A DNA stretch of 64,000 bases from Treponema sp. (lineage in GTDB: Bacteria; Spirochaetota; Spirochaetia; Treponematales; Treponemataceae). The stretch covers positions 186,001 to 250,000 of the forward strand of contig JAEESZ010000004.1 in the NCBI GenBank assembly GCA_016286535.1, given 5' to 3'. Under the pieces are notes generated by a model, which was given only the letters and a program-made list of their open reading frames with translations, had not been told where the DNA came from and ran no database searches. A program made the translations under genes and the position numbers. Within the stretch, counting starts at the first letter, position 1, and every line of letters begins with the position of its first letter. Positions 44,110-53,452 of the stretch are shown here, in pieces.

Positions 44110-45513
44110 ATGAGTTTATTTAATTTGTTCAATAAAAAGATAATCCTCCCTGCAAAATTAATCCGTTTTGGAAAGATTTTTACAGAGGCCGGTTTTGAAG
44201 CTTACCTGGTAGGGGGTGCTGTCAGAGATGTGTTTTTACATAAAAAGGCTTCTGACTGGGATGTTGCTACAAATGCAAATCCTCAGCAGGTAATGAAATT
44301 ATTTAAATTTGTTGTACCTACAGGAATTGAACACGGAACCGTTACTGTTCATTTTGAAAAGGAAGAAATTGAGGTTACAACTTTCAGAACGGAAAGTGAT
44401 TATTCGGATGGAAGACATCCTGACAAAATTGAATACGCCAATACCATTTACGAAGATTTAAGCAGGCGCGATTTTACAATGAATGCAATTGCCGTAAATT
44501 TAAGTAATGGAAAAATTGTTGACCCCTTTAAGGGACGCAAAGCAATTAAAAAGAAGCTGATTGTGACCGTTGGAAATCCTCATGAGCGCTTTATGGAGGA
44601 TGGTTTAAGGCCTGTAAGGGCAATCCGTTTTGCATCTAAACTAAATTTCCTTATAGAAAAGTATACATATTCAGAAATCTTCAAGGACGAAGTAAAAGAA
44701 AAAGTAAAAAGCATTTCGGTAGAAAGGTTTCGGGATGAGTTTATAAAAATAATGCAGTCTGAAAAACCTTCTGTCGGCCTGAAACTTCTGGAAGAAAGCG
44801 GTCTGCTTGATATTTTTATTCCTGAATTTAAAATCTGCAGGGGCTGTATACAAAGTGATTCAAGAGGCTTTCATAAATTCGATGTTCTTGATCATCTTTT
44901 TTATACCTGCGACGGGGCTCCAAAAGACAAGCTTATGGTAAGGCTTGCAGCCCTCTTTCATGATATTGGCAAACCACTTGTAAAGAAGATTATTATTAAA
45001 GACGGTGTAGAAACCTTTACTTTTTACAATCACGAAATTGAGGGAGAAAAGGTCTGCCGTACAATAATGACAAGGTTAAAATTTTCAAATGATCAGATAA
45101 ACTCAGTCTGCCATCTGGTAAAAGAACATATGTTTCATTATCAGTCGGAGTGGACTGACGCTGCGGTAAGAAGATTCATTGTAAGAATTGGAAAAGAAAA
45201 TATTGATGATTTATATGATATCAGACTTGCAGATATGTACGGTATGTGGAATGAAGCAGTTGATATAAGATATTCTGAAAGCATAAAGCTTTTAATTGAA
45301 TTAAAAGACAGAATCAAAAATCAGCTGGAAAAACAGAATGCCCTGACCTTAAAAGATCTTGCAGTAAACGGCCGTGACTTAATGGAAGCAGGTTTTCCTT
45401 CCGGTAAAGAACTCGGTATAATTCTTAATCATCTGATGGATTGTGTACTTGAAGATCCTCAGTTGAATAGCAAAGAAGCTCTATTAACAATCGCAAAAAA
45501 AACTTATAGGTGA
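44110..45513 (+). CDS. cca: CCA-adding tRNA nucleotidyltransferase with HD domain
   Basis: A 467-residue class II nucleotidyltransferase. Head: YLVGGAVRDVFLHKKASDWDVAT with the metal-binding DxD and TFRTE; the RRDFTMNAIA and RAIRFASKL motifs follow. A C-terminal HD domain has LAALFHDIGKP. It adds or repairs the 3' CCA of tRNAs. All four tRNA genes in this window lack encoded CCA, so the activity is needed here. A poly(A) polymerase role cannot be excluded by sequence alone. Confidence 0.93.
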   Translation: MSLFNLFNKKIILPAKLIRFGKIFTEAGFEAYLVGGAVRDVFLHKKASDWDVATNANPQQVMKLFKFVVPTGIEHGTVTVHFEKEEIEVTTFRTESDYSDGRHPDKIEYANTIYEDLSRRDFTMNAIAVNLSNGKIVDPFKGRKAIKKKLIVTVGNPHERFMEDGLRPVRAIRFASKLNFLIEKYTYSEIFKDEVKEKVKSISVERFRDEFIKIMQSEKPSVGLKLLEESGLLDIFIPEFKICRGCIQSDSRGFHKFDVLDHLFYTCDGAPKDKLMVRLAALFHDIGKPLVKKIIIKDGVETFTFYNHEIEGEKVCRTIMTRLKFSNDQINSVCHLVKEHMFHYQSEWTDAAVRRFIVRIGKENIDDLYDIRLADMYGMWNEAVDIRYSESIKLLIELKDRIKNQLEKQNALTLKDLAVNGRDLMEAGFPSGKELGIILNHLMDCVLEDPQLNSKEALLTIAKKTYR

Positions 45514-45525
45514 TATAATAAAAAA

Positions 45526-46869
45526 ATGGAAAATGCAATACAGGCTTTACAAGAATGGCTGGATGATTATCTGAATTTTGAAAGAAATCCGCAAAAAAAT
45601 ATTTTCTGGCTTGATACAATAGATTACTTATGTAAAAGGTTTGATAATCCACAGGATTGTGCCCCTTGTATTCATATTGCTGGTTCCAAGGGAAAAGGCT
45701 CTGTTTCTAAAATGATTTCCTGTATTCTGCAGGAAGCCGGCTATAAGGTAGGACTTTATACCTCTCCACATATAACAGACTTCAGGGAAAGAATTTCTAT
45801 GCCGGATAAATTCTTTTCAGAAAAGGTTTATTCAGATGCCTTAAAAATAATGATGCCGTCCATTGATTCCATTATTCCCGAAAATCTCCCTGCCGAACGC
45901 CCGATCACCTGGTTCGAGCTGGTTACCCTTTACGCCTTCCTGGTTTTCAGACAGGCCAAAACCAACTGGAATGTTTTTGAGGTAGGTTTAGGCGGCCGCC
46001 TGGATACTACAAATATTGTAAGACCAAAACTCTGCTGTATTACCCCAATTGAACTGGAACATACCGAATTTCTTGGCGACACTGTAGAAAAAATTGCTGC
46101 AGAAAAAGCCGGAATCATCAAAAACTGTACGCCGGTTATAATTTCCAAGCAGAATTATGAAAATGTAAAAATTATCCTCAGAGAAAAGGCCATTACCCGC
46201 TATGCTCCCTATTATTTTGTTGATGAACTTACTAAAAACTGTTCCTACAAGTTTGACGAAAAAAATCACAAAATGCATGTTCATTTTGAAAGCGAAATTT
46301 TTAATCGTCCTATAGAAACCGATATGTCTTTACTTGGAACCCTGCAGTTGGAAAATGCCTGCCAGGCCGCAATTGCCGTAAGAAAGGTGCTTCCAAACTT
46401 AAGTGAAGAAATTATAGAAAGAGGCTTGAGTAAGGCAAAACTTCCGGGGCGTTTTGAGATTGTAGAAAATATCAAAAACTACCCTGACCTTCCTCATCTT
46501 ATTCTTGACGGAGCACATACCTTAAATTCAATAAGATTAACTCTCGATACCTTAAACAAAATGTATGATGATAAAAAGGTTAATCTTTTGTTTGCCTGTG
46601 CCGCAGATAAGGATATTGCAGATATATCCCTTTTGTTTAAGAACCGCTTTGAAAATATCTATGTTACAAAACCTGGATCTGTTAAAAAATCTGATATTAA
46701 CTCAGAGACAGAAGCCTTTAAAAATGCAGGCTTAAAGTTTAGCGTTGATCCTGATTACACAAAGATGATTAAAAAGGCTTTAAGCGAGTCAGAAAAAGAA
46801 GGTTCAATACTGCTGGTAACCGGAAGTTTCTACCTTGTAAGCGAAGTCTGCAAAATCATAAAAAGATAA
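45526..46869 (+). CDS. folC: Folylpolyglutamate synthase / dihydrofolate synthase
   Basis: A 447-residue Mur ligase-fold enzyme with P-loop IAGSKGKGSVSKMI, YTSPHITDFRERIS, VGLGGRLDTTN, the HTEFLGDTVEKIAAEKAGIIK motif with the carbamylated Lys region, PGRFE and DGAHT. It adds glutamate to folates (and possibly to dihydropteroate). It follows cca by 12 bases and converges on alr with a 5-base gap. Confidence 0.93.
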   Translation: MENAIQALQEWLDDYLNFERNPQKNIFWLDTIDYLCKRFDNPQDCAPCIHIAGSKGKGSVSKMISCILQEAGYKVGLYTSPHITDFRERISMPDKFFSEKVYSDALKIMMPSIDSIIPENLPAERPITWFELVTLYAFLVFRQAKTNWNVFEVGLGGRLDTTNIVRPKLCCITPIELEHTEFLGDTVEKIAAEKAGIIKNCTPVIISKQNYENVKIILREKAITRYAPYYFVDELTKNCSYKFDEKNHKMHVHFESEIFNRPIETDMSLLGTLQLENACQAAIAVRKVLPNLSEEIIERGLSKAKLPGRFEIVENIKNYPDLPHLILDGAHTLNSIRLTLDTLNKMYDDKKVNLLFACAADKDIADISLLFKNRFENIYVTKPGSVKKSDINSETEAFKNAGLKFSVDPDYTKMIKKALSESEKEGSILLVTGSFYLVSEVCKIIKR

Positions 46870-46874
46870 GCGCT

Positions 46875-48038
46875 TTACTGAATAATTCTTTTTACTCTTT
46901 TACTGAGCGAAGTTAAAACTTCGTAGCTGATTGTGTTTCCAATTTTTGCAAGGTCGTCTGCAGTGCATAAAGCCCCGCTTTCTTTTGGCCCAAAAACTAC
47001 AACCTTATCAAAAACCTTTACGTCCTTATTGTTTTTTCCAAGGTCAACCATACACTGGTCCATACAGATTCTTCCCCTTACAGGGTATTTCTTTCCCTTG
47101 ATTGTAACTTCAAGTCCAGGAGAAAATCTTCTTAAAAGCCCGTCTGCATAACCTATTGGAAGTACGGCAATATCTGTATCCTCCGGGCAGGTATAAGTAC
47201 GGCCGTAAGAAATTGTCTGACCTTTTTTAAAGTGTCTTATTGCAACAACCTGAGTTTCAAGAGAAAGGACAGGTTTTATATCAAATTCTTTATGAACTGA
47301 ATGTAAATATTCTTTTGTAATTTCATCAGGATAATAGCCGTAAGTAATAATACCTGGTCTAACCATATCAAACTGCATGTCCTGGTTATTAAGCAGGGCT
47401 GCACTTGCACCGCAGGAGCAGATGCCCGGATCAATTCCCATTTTTTTAACATTTTCTACAGCCTTTTTAAAATCTTCATACTGCTTTTTTGTAAATTCCT
47501 GATTTTTTTCTACTGTGCTGTCGCTTACACAAAAGTGGGTAATCATTCCTTTAAGAACAAGATGATTTGTATCCTCTATAAATTTTGCTTCCTGGCCTGC
47601 CTGCTCTGAATAACATCCAATTCTTCCCATTCCGGTATCTACAGCAAGAAAAACAGGATATTTTTCGCCGGAATTCTTAAAATGGTCAGCTGCTGCCTTT
47701 GCAAATAAAGAAATGTATTCTTTGTCAAAAACAAGAGGAATAATATTGTATTTGATAAGGTCTTCAAATTCTGATGGAGTGCTTAAACTTAAAAGGATGA
47801 TGTTTGCTTTAATTCCTTCGTTACGTAATTCAATTCCTTCATCAACAGTTGCAACGGCAAAATAATCAATTCCGCCAACTTCGCTGGCCATTTTTGCAGT
47901 AAGAACGGCATTATGACCATATCCGTCTGCCTTTACGGCCATACAGATTTTAGTTTCTGCTTTTATATATTTTCTTATTTGTTCTATGTTATATTTTAAA
48001 TTTTCTTTGTATAAAATTGCTCTGGTACATCTACTCAT
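46875..48038 (-). CDS. alr: Alanine racemase
   Basis: A 387-residue fold III PLP enzyme. The PLP Lys is in AVKADGYGHNA near residue 36; VDTGMGRIG, the ISYGRTY segment, IGYADGL and MDQCMVDLG are further family signatures, the Tyr of ISYGRTY region being near the second catalytic base. It supplies D-alanine for peptidoglycan. The gene is convergent with folC and divergent from thrC. Confidence 0.95.
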   Translation of the reverse strand: MSRCTRAILYKENLKYNIEQIRKYIKAETKICMAVKADGYGHNAVLTAKMASEVGGIDYFAVATVDEGIELRNEGIKANIILLSLSTPSEFEDLIKYNIIPLVFDKEYISLFAKAAADHFKNSGEKYPVFLAVDTGMGRIGCYSEQAGQEAKFIEDTNHLVLKGMITHFCVSDSTVEKNQEFTKKQYEDFKKAVENVKKMGIDPGICSCGASAALLNNQDMQFDMVRPGIITYGYYPDEITKEYLHSVHKEFDIKPVLSLETQVVAIRHFKKGQTISYGRTYTCPEDTDIAVLPIGYADGLLRRFSPGLEVTIKGKKYPVRGRICMDQCMVDLGKNNKDVKVFDKVVVFGPKESGALCTADDLAKIGNTISYEVLTSLSKRVKRIIQ

Positions 48039-48171
48039 AATATTCCACCTTTCTATATATTATGATTATGACAAAAAAATCTCAATATCTATATAAAATT
48101 ATCTATATTGTATAAATGTTTTCTTTTTAATAAAATAACATAAAGTTGTTAAAAATACTTGAGGATTTAAT

Positions 48172-49584
48172 ATGATATACACAGATACAAGAGACAGTAA
48201 TGTAAAAGTTGATTTTAAGACTGCGGTTATGGGTGGAATGAATTCCAAAACTGGTGGATTGTATATACCTGTATCTTTTCCAAAATTAGACAAGGCTTTT
48301 TTAGAAAAGGACCCTGCTCCATCTTTTAGAGACATTGCATTTAATATGGCAAAGCCTTATGCAGAAGGCGAAATTCCAGATGATGATTTGAATGCTATAA
48401 TTCAGGATGCTTATCCTTTTAATCCTAAGATTGTACCTTTAGACAATAATTCCTATGTTCTTGAATTATTCCACGGTCCAACCTGCGCCTTCAAAGATTT
48501 TGGTGCCCGTTTTATGGCAAGAGCTATGTCATATTTTAATCGAAGTGAATCTACACCACTTCATATTCTTGTTGCAACTTCAGGAGATACCGGCTCTGCA
48601 GTTGGTTCTGCCTTCCACGGTGTTCCAGGTCTTGATGTAACAATTCTTTATCCTGACGGAAAAATTTCTCCTTTGCAGGAAAAACAGCTTTCTACCTTTA
48701 CCGGAAATGTACGTGCATTAAAGGTAAACGGAACTTTCGATGACTGTCAGAAATTAGTAAAAACTGCCTTTGTAGATGATGAATTAAGAGGAAAATTAAG
48801 ACTTTCTTCTGCAAACTCAATTAATATTGCAAGACTTCTTCCTCAGAGTTTCTATTACATGTTTGCTGCTTTAAGCGTAAAAAACAGACTTGCAATGGAT
48901 ACAAAAAACAAGGAACAGTCGGTTGTAGTTGTTGTTCCTTCAGGAAACTTTGGAAATCTTACTTCAGGTTTAATTGCCAGAGAAATGGGTGCTCCTATTG
49001 ACGGTTTTGTTGCTGCAACTAACTCTAACCGCACAATTCCGGACTGGATTGCAACTGGTGACTATAATGCAAGACCTTCTGTTGAAACTTATGCAAATGC
49101 AATGGATGTTGGTGCTCCTTCAAATTACGAAAGAATTAAGGCTATGTACAGTCTTGAAGAAGTTCGTCATCTTTTTGCTTCTTACTGGCTTGATAACGAA
49201 GGAATTACAAAAGCAATCAGTGAATGTTATAAAAATACAGGTTATATTATTGATCCTCATGGAGCAATCGGTTATAAAGCCTGGGATGACATTAAAAAAG
49301 GTGCATTAAAAGACCTTGTTAATGGCTCTAAAAATGATTATACAAAACCTGGTCTTACACCAAATGTACCTGACTGGGCAAATAAAGTAATTGATAATAC
49401 TGCTTCTGGAATTATTCTTGAAACTGCTTCTCCTGCAAAATTCGGAAGCATTGTAACTGATGCAATCGGTCGTCAGCCACCAATGCCTGCCCGCCTTGAA
49501 GAAGTTTTACGCCTTCCAGACAATGCAATTCCAATGGAAAATGATTACGAAGAATTTAAGAAATGGCTTTTAGCTAACCTCTAG
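48172..49584 (+). CDS. thrC: Threonine synthase
   Basis: A 470-residue fold II PLP enzyme with FHGPTCAFKDFGARFMAR carrying the PLP Lys, ATSGDTGSAV, LYPDGKISPLQEKQL and VPSGNFGNL, all typical of the bacterial/yeast-type ThrC. It converts O-phosphohomoserine to threonine. Ribosome binding site GAGG precedes the ATG. No other threonine pathway gene is next to it. It ends at a bidirectional terminator. Confidence 0.96.
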   Translation: MIYTDTRDSNVKVDFKTAVMGGMNSKTGGLYIPVSFPKLDKAFLEKDPAPSFRDIAFNMAKPYAEGEIPDDDLNAIIQDAYPFNPKIVPLDNNSYVLELFHGPTCAFKDFGARFMARAMSYFNRSESTPLHILVATSGDTGSAVGSAFHGVPGLDVTILYPDGKISPLQEKQLSTFTGNVRALKVNGTFDDCQKLVKTAFVDDELRGKLRLSSANSINIARLLPQSFYYMFAALSVKNRLAMDTKNKEQSVVVVVPSGNFGNLTSGLIAREMGAPIDGFVAATNSNRTIPDWIATGDYNARPSVETYANAMDVGAPSNYERIKAMYSLEEVRHLFASYWLDNEGITKAISECYKNTGYIIDPHGAIGYKAWDDIKKGALKDLVNGSKNDYTKPGLTPNVPDWANKVIDNTASGIILETASPAKFGSIVTDAIGRQPPMPARLEEVLRLPDNAIPMENDYEEFKKWLLANL

Positions 49585-49628
49585 TTTTAAAAAAACTGAA
49601 GGTTTTTCTTAAGGTTGTTAAAAAAGAA

Positions 49629-49679
49629 AGGCTGTCCGTTTAAGCTCTTCAAAATGAACTTAGCGGGCAGCCTTTTTTT
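49629..49679. terminator. Bidirectional terminator between thrC and the purine permease
   Basis: AGGCTGTCCG (49629-49638) pairs with CGGGCAGCCT (49664-49673, one G-T pair) around a loop of about 25 bases. A T7 run follows on the plus strand and TTTCTTTTTT follows on the minus strand, so it can stop both convergent transcripts. Confidence 0.88.
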
Positions 49680-49695
49680 ATGCTTTATAAATTAA

Positions 49696-51123
49696 TTATA
49701 TAGCAAGGAAGAATTTTACACAGAAAATTAAAGAAAGAATGTATGTAAGAACTGATACTTCTTTTCCTTTTCCTGTACAAAGCTTAATTACTGTGTAAGT
49801 AATCAAAGCAAGTCCGATTCCATGTCCAATTGAACCAGAAACTGGCATTGCAAGGAGCATGATGAATACTGGAGCTGTCTGTGTAATATCTTCAAAGTCA
49901 ATCTTCTTAAGACCGCTGAGCATGATAATTCCAACGTAAATTAAAGCAGATGATGTAGCAGCAGCAGGAATAATTGCAGCGATAGGAGAAATGAACATAC
50001 AAAGAAGGAAGATGATTCCTGTTGTAAGGGCTGTAAGACCTGTACGTCCGCCGGCTTCAACACCAGAAGCAGATTCTACGAAAGTTGTTACAGTAGAAGT
50101 ACCTGTACAAGCACCTGTTACAGTTCCAACTGCATCGGCAAGGAGAGCTTCCTTCATCTGTGGCATGTTTCCTTCTTCATCAAGCATGTTAGCTTTAGCA
50201 GCAGTTCCAACAAGAGTTCCAATTGTATCGAACATATCAATAATACAGAAAGTAATGATAAGGGTGATGATTGTGAACCATCCGATCTGTGGAAGAGCTT
50301 TAAAATTGAATTTGAATAAGGTATTTTCAGCCATATCTTTGAATGGTGGAACCCATGAAGCTGTTGCAAGAGTTGCAAAAGGATTTACATGGAAGAAAAT
50401 AGCCTGTCCTGCCCAGTAAAGAATGCTGGCAGCAAGCATACCAAGAATTACAGATCCCTTAATCTTGAAATGGCTTAATACGATGATTACAAAAAGTCCA
50501 ACAAACATAGTTACAACAGTAAGAACCATTGCTCCATATCCGCTTCCCATGTTGCCTTTAGCAAAAGATGCTGTAAGGGCACCAAAGAAATCTCTCATTA
50601 CAAAGAAAGGTCCGCCTTTTTCTGAATAAATACCGGCATTTGAACCAAGACCAATGTTCATAAGCATAAGACCGATTGCAGGTCCAATACCAAGTCTTAC
50701 TCCAAGAGGAATGGCATTTACAATTTTGTCGCGAATGTTAAAAATTGAAAGAAGTACAAAGATAATACCTTCAATAAGAATAATAACAAGACCAGCCTGG
50801 AATGATTCAGCATAAGTAAGTCCTGTAATTGAAACAATCTGGGCAATTACAAATGCAAAGAAGCTGTTTAATCCCATTCCTGGTGCCATTGCAAATGGTT
50901 TGTTGGCAACAAATGCCATTACAAACATACCGATTGCAGATGCAATACATGTTGCAAGGAAGATACCATTCCACAAGCCCTGGCCGCCGTTAGCACCAAA
51001 GCCTGTCAACAAATTTGGATTCAAGGCAATAATATATGCCATTGTCATAAAAGTTGTAAGACCGGCAATAATTTCTGTTTTAACAGTTGTGCCGTTTTCC
51101 TGCAGCTTAAAAAGCTTTTCCAT
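49696..51123 (-). CDS. NCS2 purine permease (AzgA/PbuG-like)
   Basis: A 475-residue membrane protein with about 13-14 helices. The N-terminus (KTEIIAGLTTFMTMAYIIALNPNLL) and ALLADAVGTVTGACTGTSTVTTFVESASGVEAGGRTGLTAL in pieces are hallmarks of the hypoxanthine/guanine/adenine branch of NCS2. It imports purines with H+. A strong AGGAGGT ribosome binding site precedes the ATG. No purine riboswitch is visible in the 67 bases upstream. Confidence 0.94.
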   Translation of the reverse strand: MEKLFKLQENGTTVKTEIIAGLTTFMTMAYIIALNPNLLTGFGANGGQGLWNGIFLATCIASAIGMFVMAFVANKPFAMAPGMGLNSFFAFVIAQIVSITGLTYAESFQAGLVIILIEGIIFVLLSIFNIRDKIVNAIPLGVRLGIGPAIGLMLMNIGLGSNAGIYSEKGGPFFVMRDFFGALTASFAKGNMGSGYGAMVLTVVTMFVGLFVIIVLSHFKIKGSVILGMLAASILYWAGQAIFFHVNPFATLATASWVPPFKDMAENTLFKFNFKALPQIGWFTIITLIITFCIIDMFDTIGTLVGTAAKANMLDEEGNMPQMKEALLADAVGTVTGACTGTSTVTTFVESASGVEAGGRTGLTALTTGIIFLLCMFISPIAAIIPAAATSSALIYVGIIMLSGLKKIDFEDITQTAPVFIMLLAMPVSGSIGHGIGLALITYTVIKLCTGKGKEVSVLTYILSLIFCVKFFLAI

Positions 51124-51190
51124 AAATTAATGACCTCCTTTTTATGGATAGATTTTTTTAAATATTGTGAATTATATCACATTTTTTCTT

Positions 51191-53311
51191 TTACAAAAAG
51201 TAAGTCTTCATCATACCCTTGCCTTTTACATCAGTATCTTTGTTTTCGCTGTAAGAAAAGAGTTCTGAAGTCTGAACCTTAGTTGTTTCTGTAACGTGTA
51301 TTTTCATAGGTATGCCTGTACTTTCCATTCGGCTTGCAACATTTACAGTATCACCCCAGATATCATAAATAAACTTTGTTTTACCAATAACACCGGCAAC
51401 AAGTGGACCAGAGTTTAAGCCAAGTCTTATTTCGAGCTTTACAGGGGATTCTTCGTTAAACTTCCTTACATCTTCAACAAGGCCCAGGGCAAATTTAATC
51501 ATTTTTACAGCCCCGTCATTATGTTTATTCTGGGTAAGACCTGAAGCTGCCATATAAGAATCTCCGATAGTTTTGATTTTTTCTACCCCTTCACTCTGAG
51601 CCCTTTCATCAAACATTGTAAACAGATGATTAAGCATGGTTACGACTTCTTCTGCCTTAAGGCTTCCGCTTATATTTGTAAAACCGACAATATCTGTAAA
51701 GAGAACGGTTACATTAGGGTATTCTTTAGCAATTGTTCGTCCAGGGTGTGCAGTCAGTTCTTGTGCAACTTCTTTTGGAAGAATATTAAGCAGGAGGCTT
51801 TCTGAACGATTCTTTTCAGCTTCAAGTTCTTTTGTTCGTTCTTTTACTGTGTTTTCAAGTTTTTTATTCTCCTGTTCCACTCTAATAAGTTTATCTTCCA
51901 GCATTGTAATAGTAATCGAAATAATAAAAACTATTATTAAAAGAGAAAGGAAAACCTTAAAAAGTGTATTTGAAAGAGGCTTTAATGTGCTTGAATAGGT
52001 AAAATTTATTGTCTGCTCAAGCGGCTGATAATCGTGAGGTGTGTACATAATACAGCCAAAGCCAAGGGTTTTTAGAGGAGTGATTTTATAAAAATCTACA
52101 CCGTGAATATTTTCTTTATCTTCTTCGTGAGGTTTTTGAACATTAAGATGATTCTGGGCAATTGAGAAGGTTCCGTTCCATGGCCCCGGATCAACTGAAC
52201 AATTATCAGGAAGATTAATAGAAAAACTCCATTCAGTAATGATGGTACTTTTCATATTATTAAAGATAACACCATCATACTGGGCACCGGTTCTGTCAGG
52301 ATCTTCACCATCAACCCATTGTTTATCTGCATTTCTTAAAAAGGTTACGCAGACTGCTTTTGTAGGATCATTGGCGGTGTAAGGTTGATTAATAGTAAGA
52401 GTTTTATCTGGAAGGCTAAGTCCTGTAATGGAAATAATAGTAAGAATAAGAATAACTCCTGCAAGAGTTATTGTAAGTGTCTGCCAGAAATGACTTCTAA
52501 CTACCCTTTTTTTGCTGGTAATTTTTATACTTTCATTATTACTTTTATATATTGGACTTGAAATAGAAGCTGCCCTTTCTCCTGTATAAAACTGAAGTTC
52601 CATTAATTTTAAGGATGAATAAAAAAGATGAAGGGCACCAATGCCTAAGAAAAAATTAATCCAGGAATAACCGTAAACAAAAAGAATTAATATTACTCCA
52701 ATAAAAGGCATAACAAAGTAGACAATCAGGGAAATAAATACATTCTTTGCCATCTTCTTTCTGTTTTGTAAAAGCATGGTAAAAGTAATAAGAGCAGGTA
52801 AAAGTCCAAGAACAACGCTGACAGAATAAAGTGCACTTCGATGGTAAATGTTATTTGCATCAAAAAAATAGTACATATTGTTGAATTGATTAATTATTGT
52901 AAGCAGAATACTAAAAATACTTATGTAAAAAACAATAAAAAGCTGAATAGGAAGTCCCTTCTTAACAGAATCTTTTGGATGCAAAAGAATTGTTAAACTT
53001 AAACGGCTGGACTTAATAAATTCACAAACATAAAAACAAAAGAAAAAAGATACAGAAGAATTGAGTACAAAAACAAGAAAATTTGAAATTCTTACCATGT
53101 AGTAGCCGGCAGGACTGGTATTTCCCCTGTAAAAATAAGCAAGAGCATCAAAAAGCATTAAAAAGCCGGTAAAAAATTCAATAAAGATAAGGGTGCGGCG
53201 GCCGTTTTGTTTTAATTTGTGCCCTGACCATAAAAAGATTCCTACCTGAAAACAGAATACGGAAAGAAATGTAAGTGTTATTATGCTGATAATTCTTGTA
53301 AAATCTGTCAT
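51191..53311 (-). CDS. Receptor-type class III adenylate cyclase with CBM2-like extracytoplasmic domain
   Basis: A 706-residue protein. Residues 1-240 hold about seven helices; a further helix at 274-297 leads into an extracytoplasmic domain (about 300-445), then a helix at 449-470, a coiled coil (475-500) and the cyclase domain (about 530-706). The cyclase has both metal Asp (VLFTDIVGFT, Asp540; IGDSYMA, Asp584), Lys580 and Asp650 of YDIWGD, the pair that selects ATP over GTP, and NVASRM. The segment 340-430 (GAQYDGVIFNN, WSFSINLP, PWNGTFS, LGFGCIMYT) resembles a family-2 carbohydrate-binding module. It is divergent from a diguanylate cyclase gene. Cyclase assignment is firm; the binding module is by pattern. 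Confidence 0.9.
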   Translation of the reverse strand: MTDFTRIISIITLTFLSVFCFQVGIFLWSGHKLKQNGRRTLIFIEFFTGFLMLFDALAYFYRGNTSPAGYYMVRISNFLVFVLNSSVSFFFCFYVCEFIKSSRLSLTILLHPKDSVKKGLPIQLFIVFYISIFSILLTIINQFNNMYYFFDANNIYHRSALYSVSVVLGLLPALITFTMLLQNRKKMAKNVFISLIVYFVMPFIGVILILFVYGYSWINFFLGIGALHLFYSSLKLMELQFYTGERAASISSPIYKSNNESIKITSKKRVVRSHFWQTLTITLAGVILILTIISITGLSLPDKTLTINQPYTANDPTKAVCVTFLRNADKQWVDGEDPDRTGAQYDGVIFNNMKSTIITEWSFSINLPDNCSVDPGPWNGTFSIAQNHLNVQKPHEEDKENIHGVDFYKITPLKTLGFGCIMYTPHDYQPLEQTINFTYSSTLKPLSNTLFKVFLSLLIIVFIISITITMLEDKLIRVEQENKKLENTVKERTKELEAEKNRSESLLLNILPKEVAQELTAHPGRTIAKEYPNVTVLFTDIVGFTNISGSLKAEEVVTMLNHLFTMFDERAQSEGVEKIKTIGDSYMAASGLTQNKHNDGAVKMIKFALGLVEDVRKFNEESPVKLEIRLGLNSGPLVAGVIGKTKFIYDIWGDTVNVASRMESTGIPMKIHVTETTKVQTSELFSYSENKDTDVKGKGMMKTYFL

Positions 53312-53452
53312 TAATAAAATCCTGAAAGAAGATAATATATTCTATTATATTATTAATATTAGAAATTTAAAGAAAAACTTAAGTAAAAAATCTTACTTTT
53401 AATAAGATTAAAATTGTGATAAAATTATTTATTCTGAAGGGAGAGAAAAAAA

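Noticed and set aside
51124..51190. Purine riboswitch ahead of the NCS2 permease
   Set aside because: The leader is too short and lacks the conserved three-way junction sequences; only a ribosome binding site is visible.
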